Shown piece after piece: positions 51,100 to 59,300 of a stretch of DNA of 64,000 nt (the stretch's first letter is position 1; the number at the start of each line of letters is the position of its first letter). This stretch comes from Cohnella candidum (lineage in GTDB: Bacteria; Bacillota; Bacilli; Paenibacillales; Paenibacillaceae). The notes below the pieces were generated by a model. The model did not search any database, was not told the DNA's origin, and saw nothing but the letters and a program-made list of their open reading frames with translations. The position numbers and the translations under genes were made by a program. The stretch spans positions 3,039,001 to 3,103,000 of the forward strand of contig NZ_CP033433.1 of NCBI RefSeq assembly GCF_003713065.1, read 5' to 3'.

Positions 51100-52341
51100 T
51101 TACATCTGTTTGCCCTGCACTTCTTCGAGCCGGAGGACCCGGGTATGCTGCGTATGGCTCCAGGTCTTGTTGTTCTGCGTGAAGAACGCGTACAACGTGA
51201 TCGGCCACCAGGAGAGCAGGAATACCGGGAACAGCAGCAGGTAAGCATACACTTTCCAGGACTTCACTTTCTCCAGCATCATGGCAAAAGGGAACTGGGC
51301 GCAACTGACGAACAAGGAAACGACGGTGACCCAGCCCGGCAGGTAGTAATAGATCGACGTAAACGTCGGAGCGCCCGGCGCGGCTTGGTCGAACCACAGG
51401 ACCAGCGTCAAAATGGAGCCGATCAGCACGTTATATACCGTGACGGTATAAAGTGCGGTATCGAATTTCGCCAAATTCCGTTCCTTGATGCTCTTCCAGA
51501 GCAGCGGGAAGAAGTAACGGCGCGCTACGCTGAAGTGGCCCTGCATCCATCTGAGGCGCTGGCGGGCCGATGCGCGGAAGGAGAGCGGCTTCTCATCGTA
51601 CACCTTCGCGTCGTAGTTCATGGTCGGGTAGATTCCGCGCTGCACGCAGCGGACCGTGAATTCCAGGTCTTCGACGAGGCTGGTCGCGCCCCATCCCATT
51701 TCCTTCAGCAGCTCCGTGTCGAAGCACATGCCCGTGCCGCCGAGGAAGTTAGCCATTTTCAGACGGGTGCGGGGCAGCTGCCACAGGCGGTTGCAGAACC
51801 AGTAGGTGATTCCGTATGCGGCGGTAACCCAGGAGTCTTCCGGGTTTTTGGTATCGAGATATCCTTGCACGACTTTGTGACCGTCGCACAAGCTGTTGTT
51901 CATATGGCTGAGGAAATCCGGATCGACCAGGTTGTCGGCGTCCAGCATGACGATGCCGTCATATTGGCGCTGGCGGCCCCACAGCTCCTTGAGCATCCAT
52001 TCGATGGCGAAGCCTTTGCCGCGCTGATGCTTGTTAAACCGCTCGCAGGCGTAGACGCCGGGATACTTCCGAACGACGGAGGCGGTGGCGTCCGTGCAAT
52101 TGTCGCAAATGACGAAGACGTCGAACAGCTCGCGAGGATAGTTCAGCTTCAGCAGGTTTTCGATGAGCGCGCCCACGACTCGCTCTTCGTTGTGCGCGGC
52201 GATCAAGACGGCGAACGACTTTTTCGGATCGTGATTCACGGCGGCTTTCTTGCCGGCCCAGCCCCAGATCGAGAGCACGAACTGGTACACCCCGATGGCG
52301 CCTACCAAAATCTGCACGACAAAAAGAATGTTGTTCAACAT
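51100..52341 (-). CDS. processive family-2 membrane glycosyltransferase
   Basis: A 413-residue membrane glycosyltransferase. One N-terminal helix (about 5-22) is followed by a GT-A domain with VLIAAHNEE, MLDADN (the DxD-type Asp), GTGMCFDTE, EDLEFT and the QRLRW motif (here RQRLRWMQGH), then about four C-terminal helices. This D,D,D,QxxRW set is that of processive polysaccharide synthases such as hyaluronan- or PNAG-type enzymes. The product is unknown. It is transcribed alone from its own promoter. A second glycosyltransferase gene lies upstream. Confidence 0.88.
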   Translation of the reverse strand: MLNNILFVVQILVGAIGVYQFVLSIWGWAGKKAAVNHDPKKSFAVLIAAHNEERVVGALIENLLKLNYPRELFDVFVICDNCTDATASVVRKYPGVYACERFNKHQRGKGFAIEWMLKELWGRQRQYDGIVMLDADNLVDPDFLSHMNNSLCDGHKVVQGYLDTKNPEDSWVTAAYGITYWFCNRLWQLPRTRLKMANFLGGTGMCFDTELLKEMGWGATSLVEDLEFTVRCVQRGIYPTMNYDAKVYDEKPLSFRASARQRLRWMQGHFSVARRYFFPLLWKSIKERNLAKFDTALYTVTVYNVLIGSILTLVLWFDQAAPGAPTFTSIYYYLPGWVTVVSLFVSCAQFPFAMMLEKVKSWKVYAYLLLFPVFLLSWWPITLYAFFTQNNKTWSHTQHTRVLRLEEVQGKQM

Positions 52342-52453
52342 ATTCGGTTGTCCCCCTAGACCCCAATTTTTCCGTTTTTATCTCTCTGTTTTGTTTCGGC
52401 CCATTTGGCGAGGTTTCTATTTCTTCCCTTTTTCAGCCAAAGGCATATCCATG

Positions 52454-52482
52454 ATTCTGTTCGTTTTGCGGCGATTTGTCAA
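52454..52482 (-). promoter_or_regulatory. promoter candidate of the GT2 gene
   Basis: Minus strand: -35 TTGACA (52477-52482), 17-bp spacer, -10 CAGAAT (52454-52459). The -10 is weak. It lies in a 240-bp gap with no gene. Confidence 0.45.
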
Positions 52483-52579
52483 AAGGGTTTACGCTCGTTC
52501 TCCGATGTTGAAACGGGGTGACGGGAACTATGGAGAACTGAGCCCCGGGATAACCCGGATTCCTCGCCGATAGGCCGAT

Positions 52580-53833
52580 TTAAAGCGTTTTCCTTGCTAA
52601 TTCGCTAAAAAATGCGCGCTCCCGGACGCTTGCCGGAAGCTCATCCCCACAGCGATTATTAGATTTTATCATCTGGGAAGTTGCAGGATCCTGCGCGCAA
52701 ACTTGCCGGATTTCCTCCAGCAAGCCTTCGAATACGCTTTCCCAAGAGCGCGCGGACGCCTTGCGCAAACCGGCTTCCGCCAGCCTCTCGCGAAGGCTCC
52801 GGTCGGCGTGCAGCTTCGCCAGCGCCTCCGCGAATCCCGTGGCGTCGCCTGGCGGGCAGAGCCATCCGTCCTCTCCGTGGCGGACCGTATCCGGCACGGC
52901 TCCTCCGGCGGCGGCGGCGACGGGCAGCCCGCACGCCATCGCTTCCAACACGACGTTGCCGAACGTTTCGGTCGGCGACGGGAACAGCAAAGCATCGCTC
53001 GCGGCCATAAAGCGGCGCAGTTCCGGCTGCGTCAGCATGCCCAGCATGCGCACGGGCAGTTGATGCTTCGATGCGATCGCGCGGAGATGGCCGGCGGAAG
53101 GTCCGTCTCCGGCCATCGCGAGCGCCGCATCGATACCGCGTTCCGACCGAAGCAATCTTACCGCTTCCAACGCGATTTCCGTCTGCTTCTCGGGGGCCAT
53201 TCTGCCGGCATACAGCACGTTGAAGCGCGAACGTTCCATGCCGAGTTCCGCCTTCAGGGATTCCCGGTCGACTTCGGGATAGAAGAGGGAAGCATCGACG
53301 CCGCGGCTCCAAACGGCCAGCCCCTTCCACCCGTCCCTGACGCACTCCTCCAACACCGATTCGGAGGGCACGAATACGCGCAGGCACGGGCGATGAAACC
53401 AGTGCAAATATCTCCATAAAAGTTTACCCAACCACCTTAGATTGTAAAACGGCAAGTATCTCACGAAATGGGTGTGATGGGAGGCAACGAGAGGGATGCC
53501 GTGGCGCAAAGCCAGCTGCCTCCCGGTGAGGCCTATGCCGAACGGCGTCGCCACGTGGATCGCGGTCGGCCGGAAGGCGAGCAGACGGCGTTCCGCTTCC
53601 GGCAAGTTCGGCAACGCGAACCGCGTTTGCGGATACAGGATGAAAGGCAGGCTGGCGAGCCTTTCGGCGTTTTCCAGGCCGGGATACTCCCCGCGCGGAC
53701 GGGAAGGAGCGAACACCTGGCAAGCGATTCCCCGTCCCCGCAAATAAGCCGTCCAACGTTCCAGCGTTTTCGCCACGCCGTTCACTTCGGGCGCGTAAGT
53801 ATCGGTGAACAAAGCCAAACGAACTTCGGTCAT
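52580..53833 (-). CDS. GT4-family glycosyltransferase (MgtA-like)
   Basis: A 417-residue GT-B enzyme of family GT4, close to alpha-mannosyl/glucosyl transferases acting on diacylglycerol. The N-terminal domain has TDTYAPEVNGVA and ASHHTHFVRYLPFY; the C-terminal domain has LYAGRMAPEKQTE, MAGDGPSAGHLR and PSPTETFGNVVLEAMACG with the conserved E-x7-E. ATG 53833 has GGGAGG upstream. Divergent from a PAP2 phosphatase gene, which would fit membrane-lipid or glycolipid metabolism; this is inference. Confidence 0.85.
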   Translation of the reverse strand: MTEVRLALFTDTYAPEVNGVAKTLERWTAYLRGRGIACQVFAPSRPRGEYPGLENAERLASLPFILYPQTRFALPNLPEAERRLLAFRPTAIHVATPFGIGLTGRQLALRHGIPLVASHHTHFVRYLPFYNLRWLGKLLWRYLHWFHRPCLRVFVPSESVLEECVRDGWKGLAVWSRGVDASLFYPEVDRESLKAELGMERSRFNVLYAGRMAPEKQTEIALEAVRLLRSERGIDAALAMAGDGPSAGHLRAIASKHQLPVRMLGMLTQPELRRFMAASDALLFPSPTETFGNVVLEAMACGLPVAAAAGGAVPDTVRHGEDGWLCPPGDATGFAEALAKLHADRSLRERLAEAGLRKASARSWESVFEGLLEEIRQVCAQDPATSQMIKSNNRCGDELPASVRERAFFSELARKTL

Positions 53834-54016
53834 CGCATAGCCTCCCGTTTTTCTTCCAGCATGGCAAACGGAGGTCAAGGGCGTGTCATGGCCGCGTAAA
53901 CTTCGCGATTTAACGGATTGACCGCTATGCGTTAACGCACGGGTGACAAAGAGGTGATATCGTGAAAAACAGATACCGTTCCGGTCTCCCGGGCCGGCGG
54001 GAAGAGGAGGATGCCT

Positions 54017-54541
54017 ATGAGCCGAATTTACCGAATGCTGCTTGAAGTCGAGCGTCCGCTGTTCCTGCACGTTAATGTCCGATGGAATCGCACGTATTTA
54101 AACTGGTTATTTACCGTCCTGTCGCTTCTCGGCGGAGCGACGTTCACACTCTGCGTTTCCCTGGCCGCCGGCCTGTTCGCGCCGGAGCCTTGGAGCACGG
54201 CGGGCTGGCAGGCGCTGGCGGCCGTCGCGCTCAGCCACATTCCCGTCGCCATTGCCAAGCGAAGCGCACCTCGCCTGCGGCCCTACCAGGTCTTCCCGCA
54301 AGCTCATACCGGCAAGAAGCCGCTGGAGGATCCTTCTTTCCCTTCCGGCCATACGACGGCCGCTTTCGCCATGCTGACGCCCTGGATGCTGGCACAGCCG
54401 CAGTTGATTCCGATCCTGCTGCCCGTGGCCGTCGGCGTCGCGCTTTCGCGGATTTATTTCGGCCTTCACTTCCCCAGCGACACGGTCGCGGGAGCTTTGC
54501 TCGGCAGTTCGACCGCGCTGCTCATGTCGCTTTGGATCTGA
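54017..54541 (+). CDS. PAP2-family membrane phosphatase
   Basis: A 174-residue integral membrane protein with the three PAP2 signatures: KRSAPRLRPY (K-x6-RP), FPSGHTTAAF (PSGH) and SRIYFGLHFPSD (SR-x5-H-x3-D). Family members dephosphorylate lipid phosphates such as undecaprenyl pyrophosphate or phosphatidate outside the membrane. ATG 54017 was chosen, 6 nt after GAGGAGG. Divergent from the GT4 gene. A second PAP2 protein lies at 55.7 kb. Confidence 0.9.
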   Translation: MSRIYRMLLEVERPLFLHVNVRWNRTYLNWLFTVLSLLGGATFTLCVSLAAGLFAPEPWSTAGWQALAAVALSHIPVAIAKRSAPRLRPYQVFPQAHTGKKPLEDPSFPSGHTTAAFAMLTPWMLAQPQLIPILLPVAVGVALSRIYFGLHFPSDTVAGALLGSSTALLMSLWI

Positions 54542-54579
54542 GGACCTGGCTTAGTGCGGAAAGCATGATGTACATGGGC

Positions 54580-54768
54580 ATTAATAGGATTTTCTCCCAC
54601 TAATCGTTCACTATAGGAGCACCTCGATCAAATAGTGGGAAAATATCCCACTAAAAACGCCCTTGACGCCTTTCTTGTCATTCACGCACGGTATTAGTGG
54701 GAACTTTTCCAACTAATCTTCTAAAAAGCGTTGAAACGCAGAAATTAGTGGCATCTTTTCCCACTATT
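54580..54768 (+). repeat. dispersed ~190-bp palindromic element, copy 2
   Basis: Four palindromes at 54580-54604, 54631-54655, 54693-54717 and 54744-54768 (start-to-start 51, 62 and 51 bp). They match copy 1 (13909-14096) in the opposite orientation. The third has arms ATTAGTGGGA and CCAACTAAT with ACTTTT between, nearly identical to its counterpart at 13962-13984. The 37-nt middle spacers share their ends (GCCC... and CACGG). Located between the PAP2 gene and the trmB terminator; no gene in this 310-bp gap. Confidence 0.82.
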
Positions 54769-54800
54769 GTGTCAACCACCCATCCTAACTCTTATATCAA

Positions 54801-54846
54801 AAAACCATCCGGTTTACGCCCGAGCAATAGCGTAACGGATGGTTTT
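54801..54846 (-). terminator. terminator of trmB
   Basis: AAAACCATCCG (54801-54811) pairs with CGGATGGTTTT (54836-54846). The minus strand continues TTTGATAT. Confidence 0.85.
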
Positions 54847-54854
54847 CGTTTGTT

Positions 54855-55643
54855 TTAGGCGGGGTCCGACTCCGCCGGACGATTTTCTTCGCTGCCCGGG
54901 GCCGGCTCCTTCGCGCCTCCGCGTCGGGCTTGTTCCTCCAGTTCCTGCGCGATCCGCTGCCGATTGCGCTCGATGGCTTTCTCCCCGATCGCCGCCTCCA
55001 GCCGGTAGATCGGCATGCCTTGCTTGTGGAACTTGGTCTCATATTCGGTCATGACCAGATCTTCGCGAAGACCGTTGCGATGGAGGTCAAGGGATATATT
55101 CTTCATTTGCAGCCCGGTATCCGAGAAGCTGTTCAGCGAAAACTCGAAAAGGGTGAGCGAGTCGGTTTTGAAGTGGATTTCGCCTTCCTCGTCCAAGACC
55201 TGCTTGTACTTCTCCAGAAAACGGGGGTGCGTCAGCCTTCTGCGGGCGTGTTTGCTTTTCGGCCACGGATCGCTGAAGTTCAGGTAGACCCGGTTGAGCT
55301 CCCCAGGCTCGAACATAAGCTCCAAGTACTCCACGTTGCCCCGGACCAGCGCCAGGTTCGGCACTTTGTCCTCGCCTTTTTCCCGCCACACGGCCCTGGC
55401 TTTCTCGCTTCCGCGCCGGATCAGCTCGTCGAAAATATCCATTCCAATATAGTTAATGCCGGGATTGTTGCCGCTCATCCGGCTGATGAACTGGCCTTTG
55501 CCCATGCCGAGCTCGACGTGGATCGGCCGATCGTTTCCGAAAAACTCGTGCCAGCGGCCCCGCCATTGCTGCGGCTCCAGTATCACCAATTCCGGCTGGC
55601 TCTCCAAGCTCTCCCGGATGTTCTTTCTACCTCTTAACCTCAT
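54855..55643 (-). CDS. trmB: tRNA (guanine-46-N7)-methyltransferase
   Basis: A 262-residue TrmB, slightly long because of an acidic/Pro-rich tail of about 25 residues. The SAM site is VELGMGKGQFI, with IGMDIFDEL following, and the family signature LNFSDPWPKSKHARRR carries substrate-binding residues. YETKFHKQGMPIYRLE is the conserved C-terminal block. It methylates G46 in the tRNA variable loop. Confidence 0.95.
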   Translation of the reverse strand: MRLRGRKNIRESLESQPELVILEPQQWRGRWHEFFGNDRPIHVELGMGKGQFISRMSGNNPGINYIGMDIFDELIRRGSEKARAVWREKGEDKVPNLALVRGNVEYLELMFEPGELNRVYLNFSDPWPKSKHARRRLTHPRFLEKYKQVLDEEGEIHFKTDSLTLFEFSLNSFSDTGLQMKNISLDLHRNGLREDLVMTEYETKFHKQGMPIYRLEAAIGEKAIERNRQRIAQELEEQARRGGAKEPAPGSEENRPAESDPA

Positions 55644-55710
55644 GAACGGTCCTCCCGATGTCCGGTTTTCAACCTATTATTCTGCCCAATGCGGGCTGCC
55701 ATGTAAAGCG

Positions 55711-56370
55711 TCAAGACGTCGTCCTACCCGCCGCTCTCCGTCTCTTCGTCCAGCGCTGGTAGACAGCGATGGATAAGAGCAGCCACACGCCGCTCGCTAA
55801 ATAGCCTCCGAGCACATCACTCGGATAGTGGACGCCCAGATAGATCCGGCTCCAACCGATGCCGAGGAACATGGCGGCACAGACGAGAACAAGCAAGACG
55901 CGGCCGACGACGCTGTTCACATGCCGCCACAACAAGTATGCCAAAATGCCGTATAAAGCAAAGGCCGCCATCGCATGGCCGCTCGGAAACGAGAATCCCG
56001 CTTCTTCCGCCAGCCGGTGGATGTTGGGCCTTTCCCGGTGGAAGACCGCCTTCAGCACTTTATTGAGCGTTGTGGACCCGAGCATGACGACGGCGAACAG
56101 CAGCAGTTCCCACCGGTGCCGCAAAAAGAAGTACAACGCGATCATGATCGCGATGGAGAATACCGTTACGGGCAGCGTTCTCCCGAACCAGGTGAGCCCT
56201 TCCGCCAAAGACGTCAGTCCCGGCGCTTCAGCACCCTGCACGGCCGAAATGATATCGGAATCGAATCCGGAGATCCGATCGTCCCCGATCAACCATGCCA
56301 CGATTCCGAATAAAACCGCGGCGATCAGAGCCAAGCCGAATGCGCTAAGCAATCGCCCGAGCAATTTCAT
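55711..56370 (-). CDS. PAP2-family membrane phosphatase
   Basis: A 219-residue membrane protein with about six helices and the PAP2 motifs KAVFHRERP, FPSGHAMAAF and SRIYLGVHYPSD. Probably a lipid-phosphate phosphatase such as undecaprenyl-diphosphate or phosphatidylglycerophosphate phosphatase. ATG 56370 lies 12 nt after GAGGGGAAG; longer frames run upstream without support. It is separated from trmB by about 65 bp in the same direction. Confidence 0.88.
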   Translation of the reverse strand: MKLLGRLLSAFGLALIAAVLFGIVAWLIGDDRISGFDSDIISAVQGAEAPGLTSLAEGLTWFGRTLPVTVFSIAIMIALYFFLRHRWELLLFAVVMLGSTTLNKVLKAVFHRERPNIHRLAEEAGFSFPSGHAMAAFALYGILAYLLWRHVNSVVGRVLLVLVCAAMFLGIGWSRIYLGVHYPSDVLGGYLASGVWLLLSIAVYQRWTKRRRAAGRTTS

Positions 56371-56560
56371 GACCCGAATCTTCCCCTCTTCCAACAATGT
56401 CACAAAGCAACAATTGGAAGTGTACCACGAATGCGGGACGGAAAACATCCGGATTGTGCGCGGCGAGTCCGAAGGGCTGTTTACGGAGCGGGAAAAGGCG
56501 CGGTCGGCGGGGGAATGGAACTTCGGGAACGCGTGTTGCAGCGATGGTGCTTAGAAGTTA

Positions 56561-56805
56561 AGTAAACGAGCATTACTTATCTGCGTATTTGTTCGGGGGG
56601 GAAGTAAACGAGCACGACGCTTAAGTCGAATTTGCACAACTGCAGGGCGATCAACGGACGGATGGACTCAGCAATTCGATTTTGCACACTCGGAACCCCT
56701 TTTCCAGACTCCGCTGGCGATTTTCGCCGTGCAAGCGGGCAAATACGAATTGCGCATGCAACGAGTATGCATGATGACGATTTAGTTGTGCGAATCCGAA
56801 TTGCG
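56561..56805. repeat. cluster of two families of short intergenic repeats
   Basis: AGTAAACGAGCA occurs at 56561 and 56603. A second motif, ATTCG-N2-TTTGCACAACT-like, occurs four times: plus strand at 56625-56641 and 56672-56690, minus strand at 56740-56755 (partial) and 56784-56805. The 517-bp gap between the PAP2 gene and the next gene has no convincing reading frame. Confidence 0.6.
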
Positions 56806-56845
56806 CCGTTGCTGTCATCTAGACGCGCCAGCGGGCCGGGAAATA

Positions 56846-56876
56846 AAAAACCGGGTTCCCCTCAGGGTTCCCGGTG
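56846..56876 (-). terminator. terminator of the 61-residue protein gene
   Basis: ACCGGG-AACCC and GGGAACCCGGT arms around a TGAG loop. The minus strand continues TTTTTTATTTCC. Confidence 0.88.
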
Positions 56877-56887
56877 TTCGCCACTCT

Positions 56888-57073
56888 TCAGTTCAAATGC
56901 CGATGGTCATCGACATATTGGTCTTCCAAAATGTGATTCAGCTTCTTCTTCGCGGAGACCTCGATTTTATGGTTACCGTGGAATTTGATTCCCGCCAGCG
57001 CCATGATTTCCTTCACCGTCAATTCGACTTTCACCGTGTCGTCCCCTTGGGGAATGCGTACGACGGAATCCAT
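56888..57073 (-). CDS. small conserved-looking soluble protein, 61 residues
   Basis: A 61-residue protein: MDSVVRIPQGDD, KVELTVKEIMALAGIKF and a basic AKKKLNH segment ending DDHRHLN. Not recognised. ATG 57073 was chosen since GGAGAGGTGAG precedes it. A longer frame to 57178 would begin only about 11 nt from the predicted transcription start and has no ribosome binding site. Own promoter and terminator make it a real single gene. Confidence 0.65.
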   Translation of the reverse strand: MDSVVRIPQGDDTVKVELTVKEIMALAGIKFHGNHKIEVSAKKKLNHILEDQYVDDHRHLN

Positions 57074-57195
57074 GAAACTCACCTCTCCGAAAATATTGGC
57101 ATAAAATTCGGCTATGCAGCATACCCGGTGACGGACGGCTCGCAACAAAATTTCGGCGTTCATGTAAGGTTTGTTCATTGATTTGACGCACTTTT

Positions 57196-57224
57196 AATAT
57201 AACACACCATGTTAGGTTACGCAA
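57196..57224 (-). promoter_or_regulatory. promoter of the 61-residue protein gene
   Basis: Minus strand: -35 TTGCGT (57219-57224), 17-bp spacer, -10 TATATT (57196-57201). This leaves a leader of about 115 nt. Confidence 0.6.
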
Positions 57225-57332
57225 GCGGGCTCATGCCTGAATCCGCTTAAATTTACGATTCCCGTTCCTCGCAATTTCACTCCGCTTTCGTTACAATAAA
57301 TACCGACCGCAGTAAAAAAGGACGGATGCAGC

Positions 57333-58295
57333 ATGCTCATGAGCCCTGAAACGCAGGCTCAACCCCCGATGTCGTGGGGAGACAAAAGATTTCACACCTG
57401 GAACCATGAGATGAGGAACGTTTTCGGGACGAAAGTGTTCAAAGTCATGCTCGACGCTGGCTTCACCTGTCCGAACCGCGACGGCACCATCGCGGCGGGC
57501 GGCTGCACGTTTTGCAGCGCGCGAGGCTCGGGAGACTTCGCCGGCAGCCGGCGCGACGATCTCGTGACCCAGTTCAACGACGTGCGGGACCGGCAGCATC
57601 TCAAATGGCCCGACGCCAAATACATCGGCTACTTTCAGGCGTACACCAACACGTATGCCCCGCTCGAAACGCTAAAGGAATACTACGAGGAAATCCTTCG
57701 CCAACCCGGCGTGGTCGGACTTTCGATCGCGACGCGTCCGGATTGCCTGCCCGACGATGTCGTCGACTATTTGGCCGAGCTGAACCAACGCACTTATCTG
57801 TGGCTGGAAATGGGCCTGCAGACGGTGCACGAATCCACGTCTCGGTTGATCAACCGCGCGCACGATACCGAGTGTTTCCGCGACGCGGTGGCCCGTTTGC
57901 GGGCTCGGGGTATCCGGGTATGCGCCCATATCATTTACGGATTGCCCGGCGAGACGCGCGAAATGATGTTGGAAACCGGACGGCAGACGGCCGCGATGGA
58001 CGTGCAGGGCATCAAAATCCACTTGCTCCATCTGATGCGCAAAACGCCGATGGTACGGCAGTGGAGAGAAGGGCTGCTCCGTTTCCTGGAGAAGGACGAG
58101 TACATCGATCTCGTCGTCGATACGCTCGAAATGCTGCCCCCGGAAATGATCGTCCACCGTTTGACCGGCGACGCGCCCCGCGACCTGCTGATCGGACCGA
58201 TGTGGAGTCTCCGAAAATGGGAAGTGCTCAACTCGATCGATGCTGAGTTGGTTCGCCGAAACAGCTGGCAGGGTAAATCGTGGGGAGGAAGCTGA
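57333..58295 (+). CDS. ytqA: TIGR01212-family radical SAM protein (YtqA)
   Basis: A 320-residue radical SAM enzyme. The cluster cysteines are in FTCPNRDGTIAAGGCTFCS, a C-x11-C-x2-C arrangement typical of this family. YFQAYTNTYAP, SIATRPDCLPDD and HIIYGLPGETREMM complete the SAM barrel. Related proteins are thought to act on tRNA or other RNA, but the substrate is not settled. It is followed after 4 bp by a YtqB-type methyltransferase, as in Bacillus. Confidence 0.9.
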   Translation: MLMSPETQAQPPMSWGDKRFHTWNHEMRNVFGTKVFKVMLDAGFTCPNRDGTIAAGGCTFCSARGSGDFAGSRRDDLVTQFNDVRDRQHLKWPDAKYIGYFQAYTNTYAPLETLKEYYEEILRQPGVVGLSIATRPDCLPDDVVDYLAELNQRTYLWLEMGLQTVHESTSRLINRAHDTECFRDAVARLRARGIRVCAHIIYGLPGETREMMLETGRQTAAMDVQGIKIHLLHLMRKTPMVRQWREGLLRFLEKDEYIDLVVDTLEMLPPEMIVHRLTGDAPRDLLIGPMWSLRKWEVLNSIDAELVRRNSWQGKSWGGS

Positions 58296-58299
58296 CGGC

Positions 58300-58881
58300 A
58301 TGGGGTTCCTCTCTGTCCTGAGCCAAGCCCAGCGCTGGGTAGCCGAGAGGACTTCGCCCGGAGACGCCGTGGTCGACGCCACCGCCGGAAACGGAGTCGA
58401 CACGCTGTTCCTGGCCCGGGCCGCCGGCGCGAAAGGCACCGTTTTCGCGTTCGACGTGCAGGAAACGGCACTCCTCCGGACAAGGGAGCGATTGGACGCC
58501 GCTTCCCGGACCGAGCCGCCGCTCGCGAACGTCGTGCTTCTGCACGCCGGGCATGAGCGCATGTCGGAGCTCATCCCTGCCCCGTACCATGGCAAGATCC
58601 GAGCCGTTATGTTCAATCTCGGCTACCTGCCGGGGGCCGACGAAGGCTTAATTACGAAACCCGATACGACGCTGCCCGCTCTGGAAGCCGCCCTTGAGCT
58701 GCTCTCGCCGGGCGGCGTGCTGACGGCGGTTCTCTATCCCGGCCACCCGGGGGGAGTCGAGGAAGCCCAGTCCGTCGAACGTTGGGCCGCCGGCCTCTCT
58801 CCCGCCCGCGCCCAAACGGTACATTACCGTTTCCCCCAAAAACCGAGCGCGCCTTATCTGGTCGCTGTGGAAAAACGTTAG
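58300..58881 (+). CDS. ytqB: YtqB-type SAM-dependent methyltransferase
   Basis: A 193-residue Rossmann methyltransferase: DATAGNGVDTLFLA is the SAM motif, FAFDVQETAL motif II, and MFNLGYLPGADEGLITKPDTT (key part NLGYLPG) the family motif IV. YtqB/TrmN-like enzymes are linked to tRNA wobble-base methylation. ATG 58300 has GGGGAGG upstream and starts 4 bp after ytqA, so the two are an operon. Confidence 0.9.
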   Translation: MGFLSVLSQAQRWVAERTSPGDAVVDATAGNGVDTLFLARAAGAKGTVFAFDVQETALLRTRERLDAASRTEPPLANVVLLHAGHERMSELIPAPYHGKIRAVMFNLGYLPGADEGLITKPDTTLPALEAALELLSPGGVLTAVLYPGHPGGVEEAQSVERWAAGLSPARAQTVHYRFPQKPSAPYLVAVEKR

Positions 58882-58897
58882 GAGGCTGTTTTCGTCT

Positions 58898-59299
58898 ATG
58901 TCCGTACGCAAAATCGAACACGTAGGCATCATGGTCAGTTCCATCGAAAAATCCATTCCCTTCTATGAGAACGTCTTGGGGCTGAAGCATTCGGAGACGA
59001 TGGGCCACACGAACGGCGTCATCCGTCTCGCGTTTCTATCGTTTCCCGATCATCCGGAAACCGAAATCGAGCTGATCGAAGGATACACGGGCCAATTGGC
59101 GCCCGAGGGCCGCGTCCATCACGTCGCGTTCACCGTCGACGATATCGAAGCCGAATACGAGCGTATCCGGCCCCTGAACGTCGCCGGCCTGGATCCCGAA
59201 ATCACCACGCTGCCGAACGGCAGCCGTTACTTCTTCTTCCAAGGACCGGACGGGGAATCCGTCGAGCTGTTCCAATCCACCAGAGGAGGGCAACGTTAA
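58898..59299 (+). CDS. VOC-family metalloprotein (glyoxalase/epimerase-like)
   Basis: A 133-residue protein with two VOC modules. Metal ligands typical of the fold are visible: H8 in KIEHVGIMV, Glu in EIELIEG, His in VHHVAFTV and Glu in ESVELFQS. It resembles methylmalonyl-CoA epimerase or lactoylglutathione lyase, but no coenzyme-B12 genes are adjacent, so the reaction is open. It follows ytqB by 17 bp and leads directly into manA. Confidence 0.82.
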   Translation: MSVRKIEHVGIMVSSIEKSIPFYENVLGLKHSETMGHTNGVIRLAFLSFPDHPETEIELIEGYTGQLAPEGRVHHVAFTVDDIEAEYERIRPLNVAGLDPEITTLPNGSRYFFFQGPDGESVELFQSTRGGQR

Positions 59300-59300
59300 C

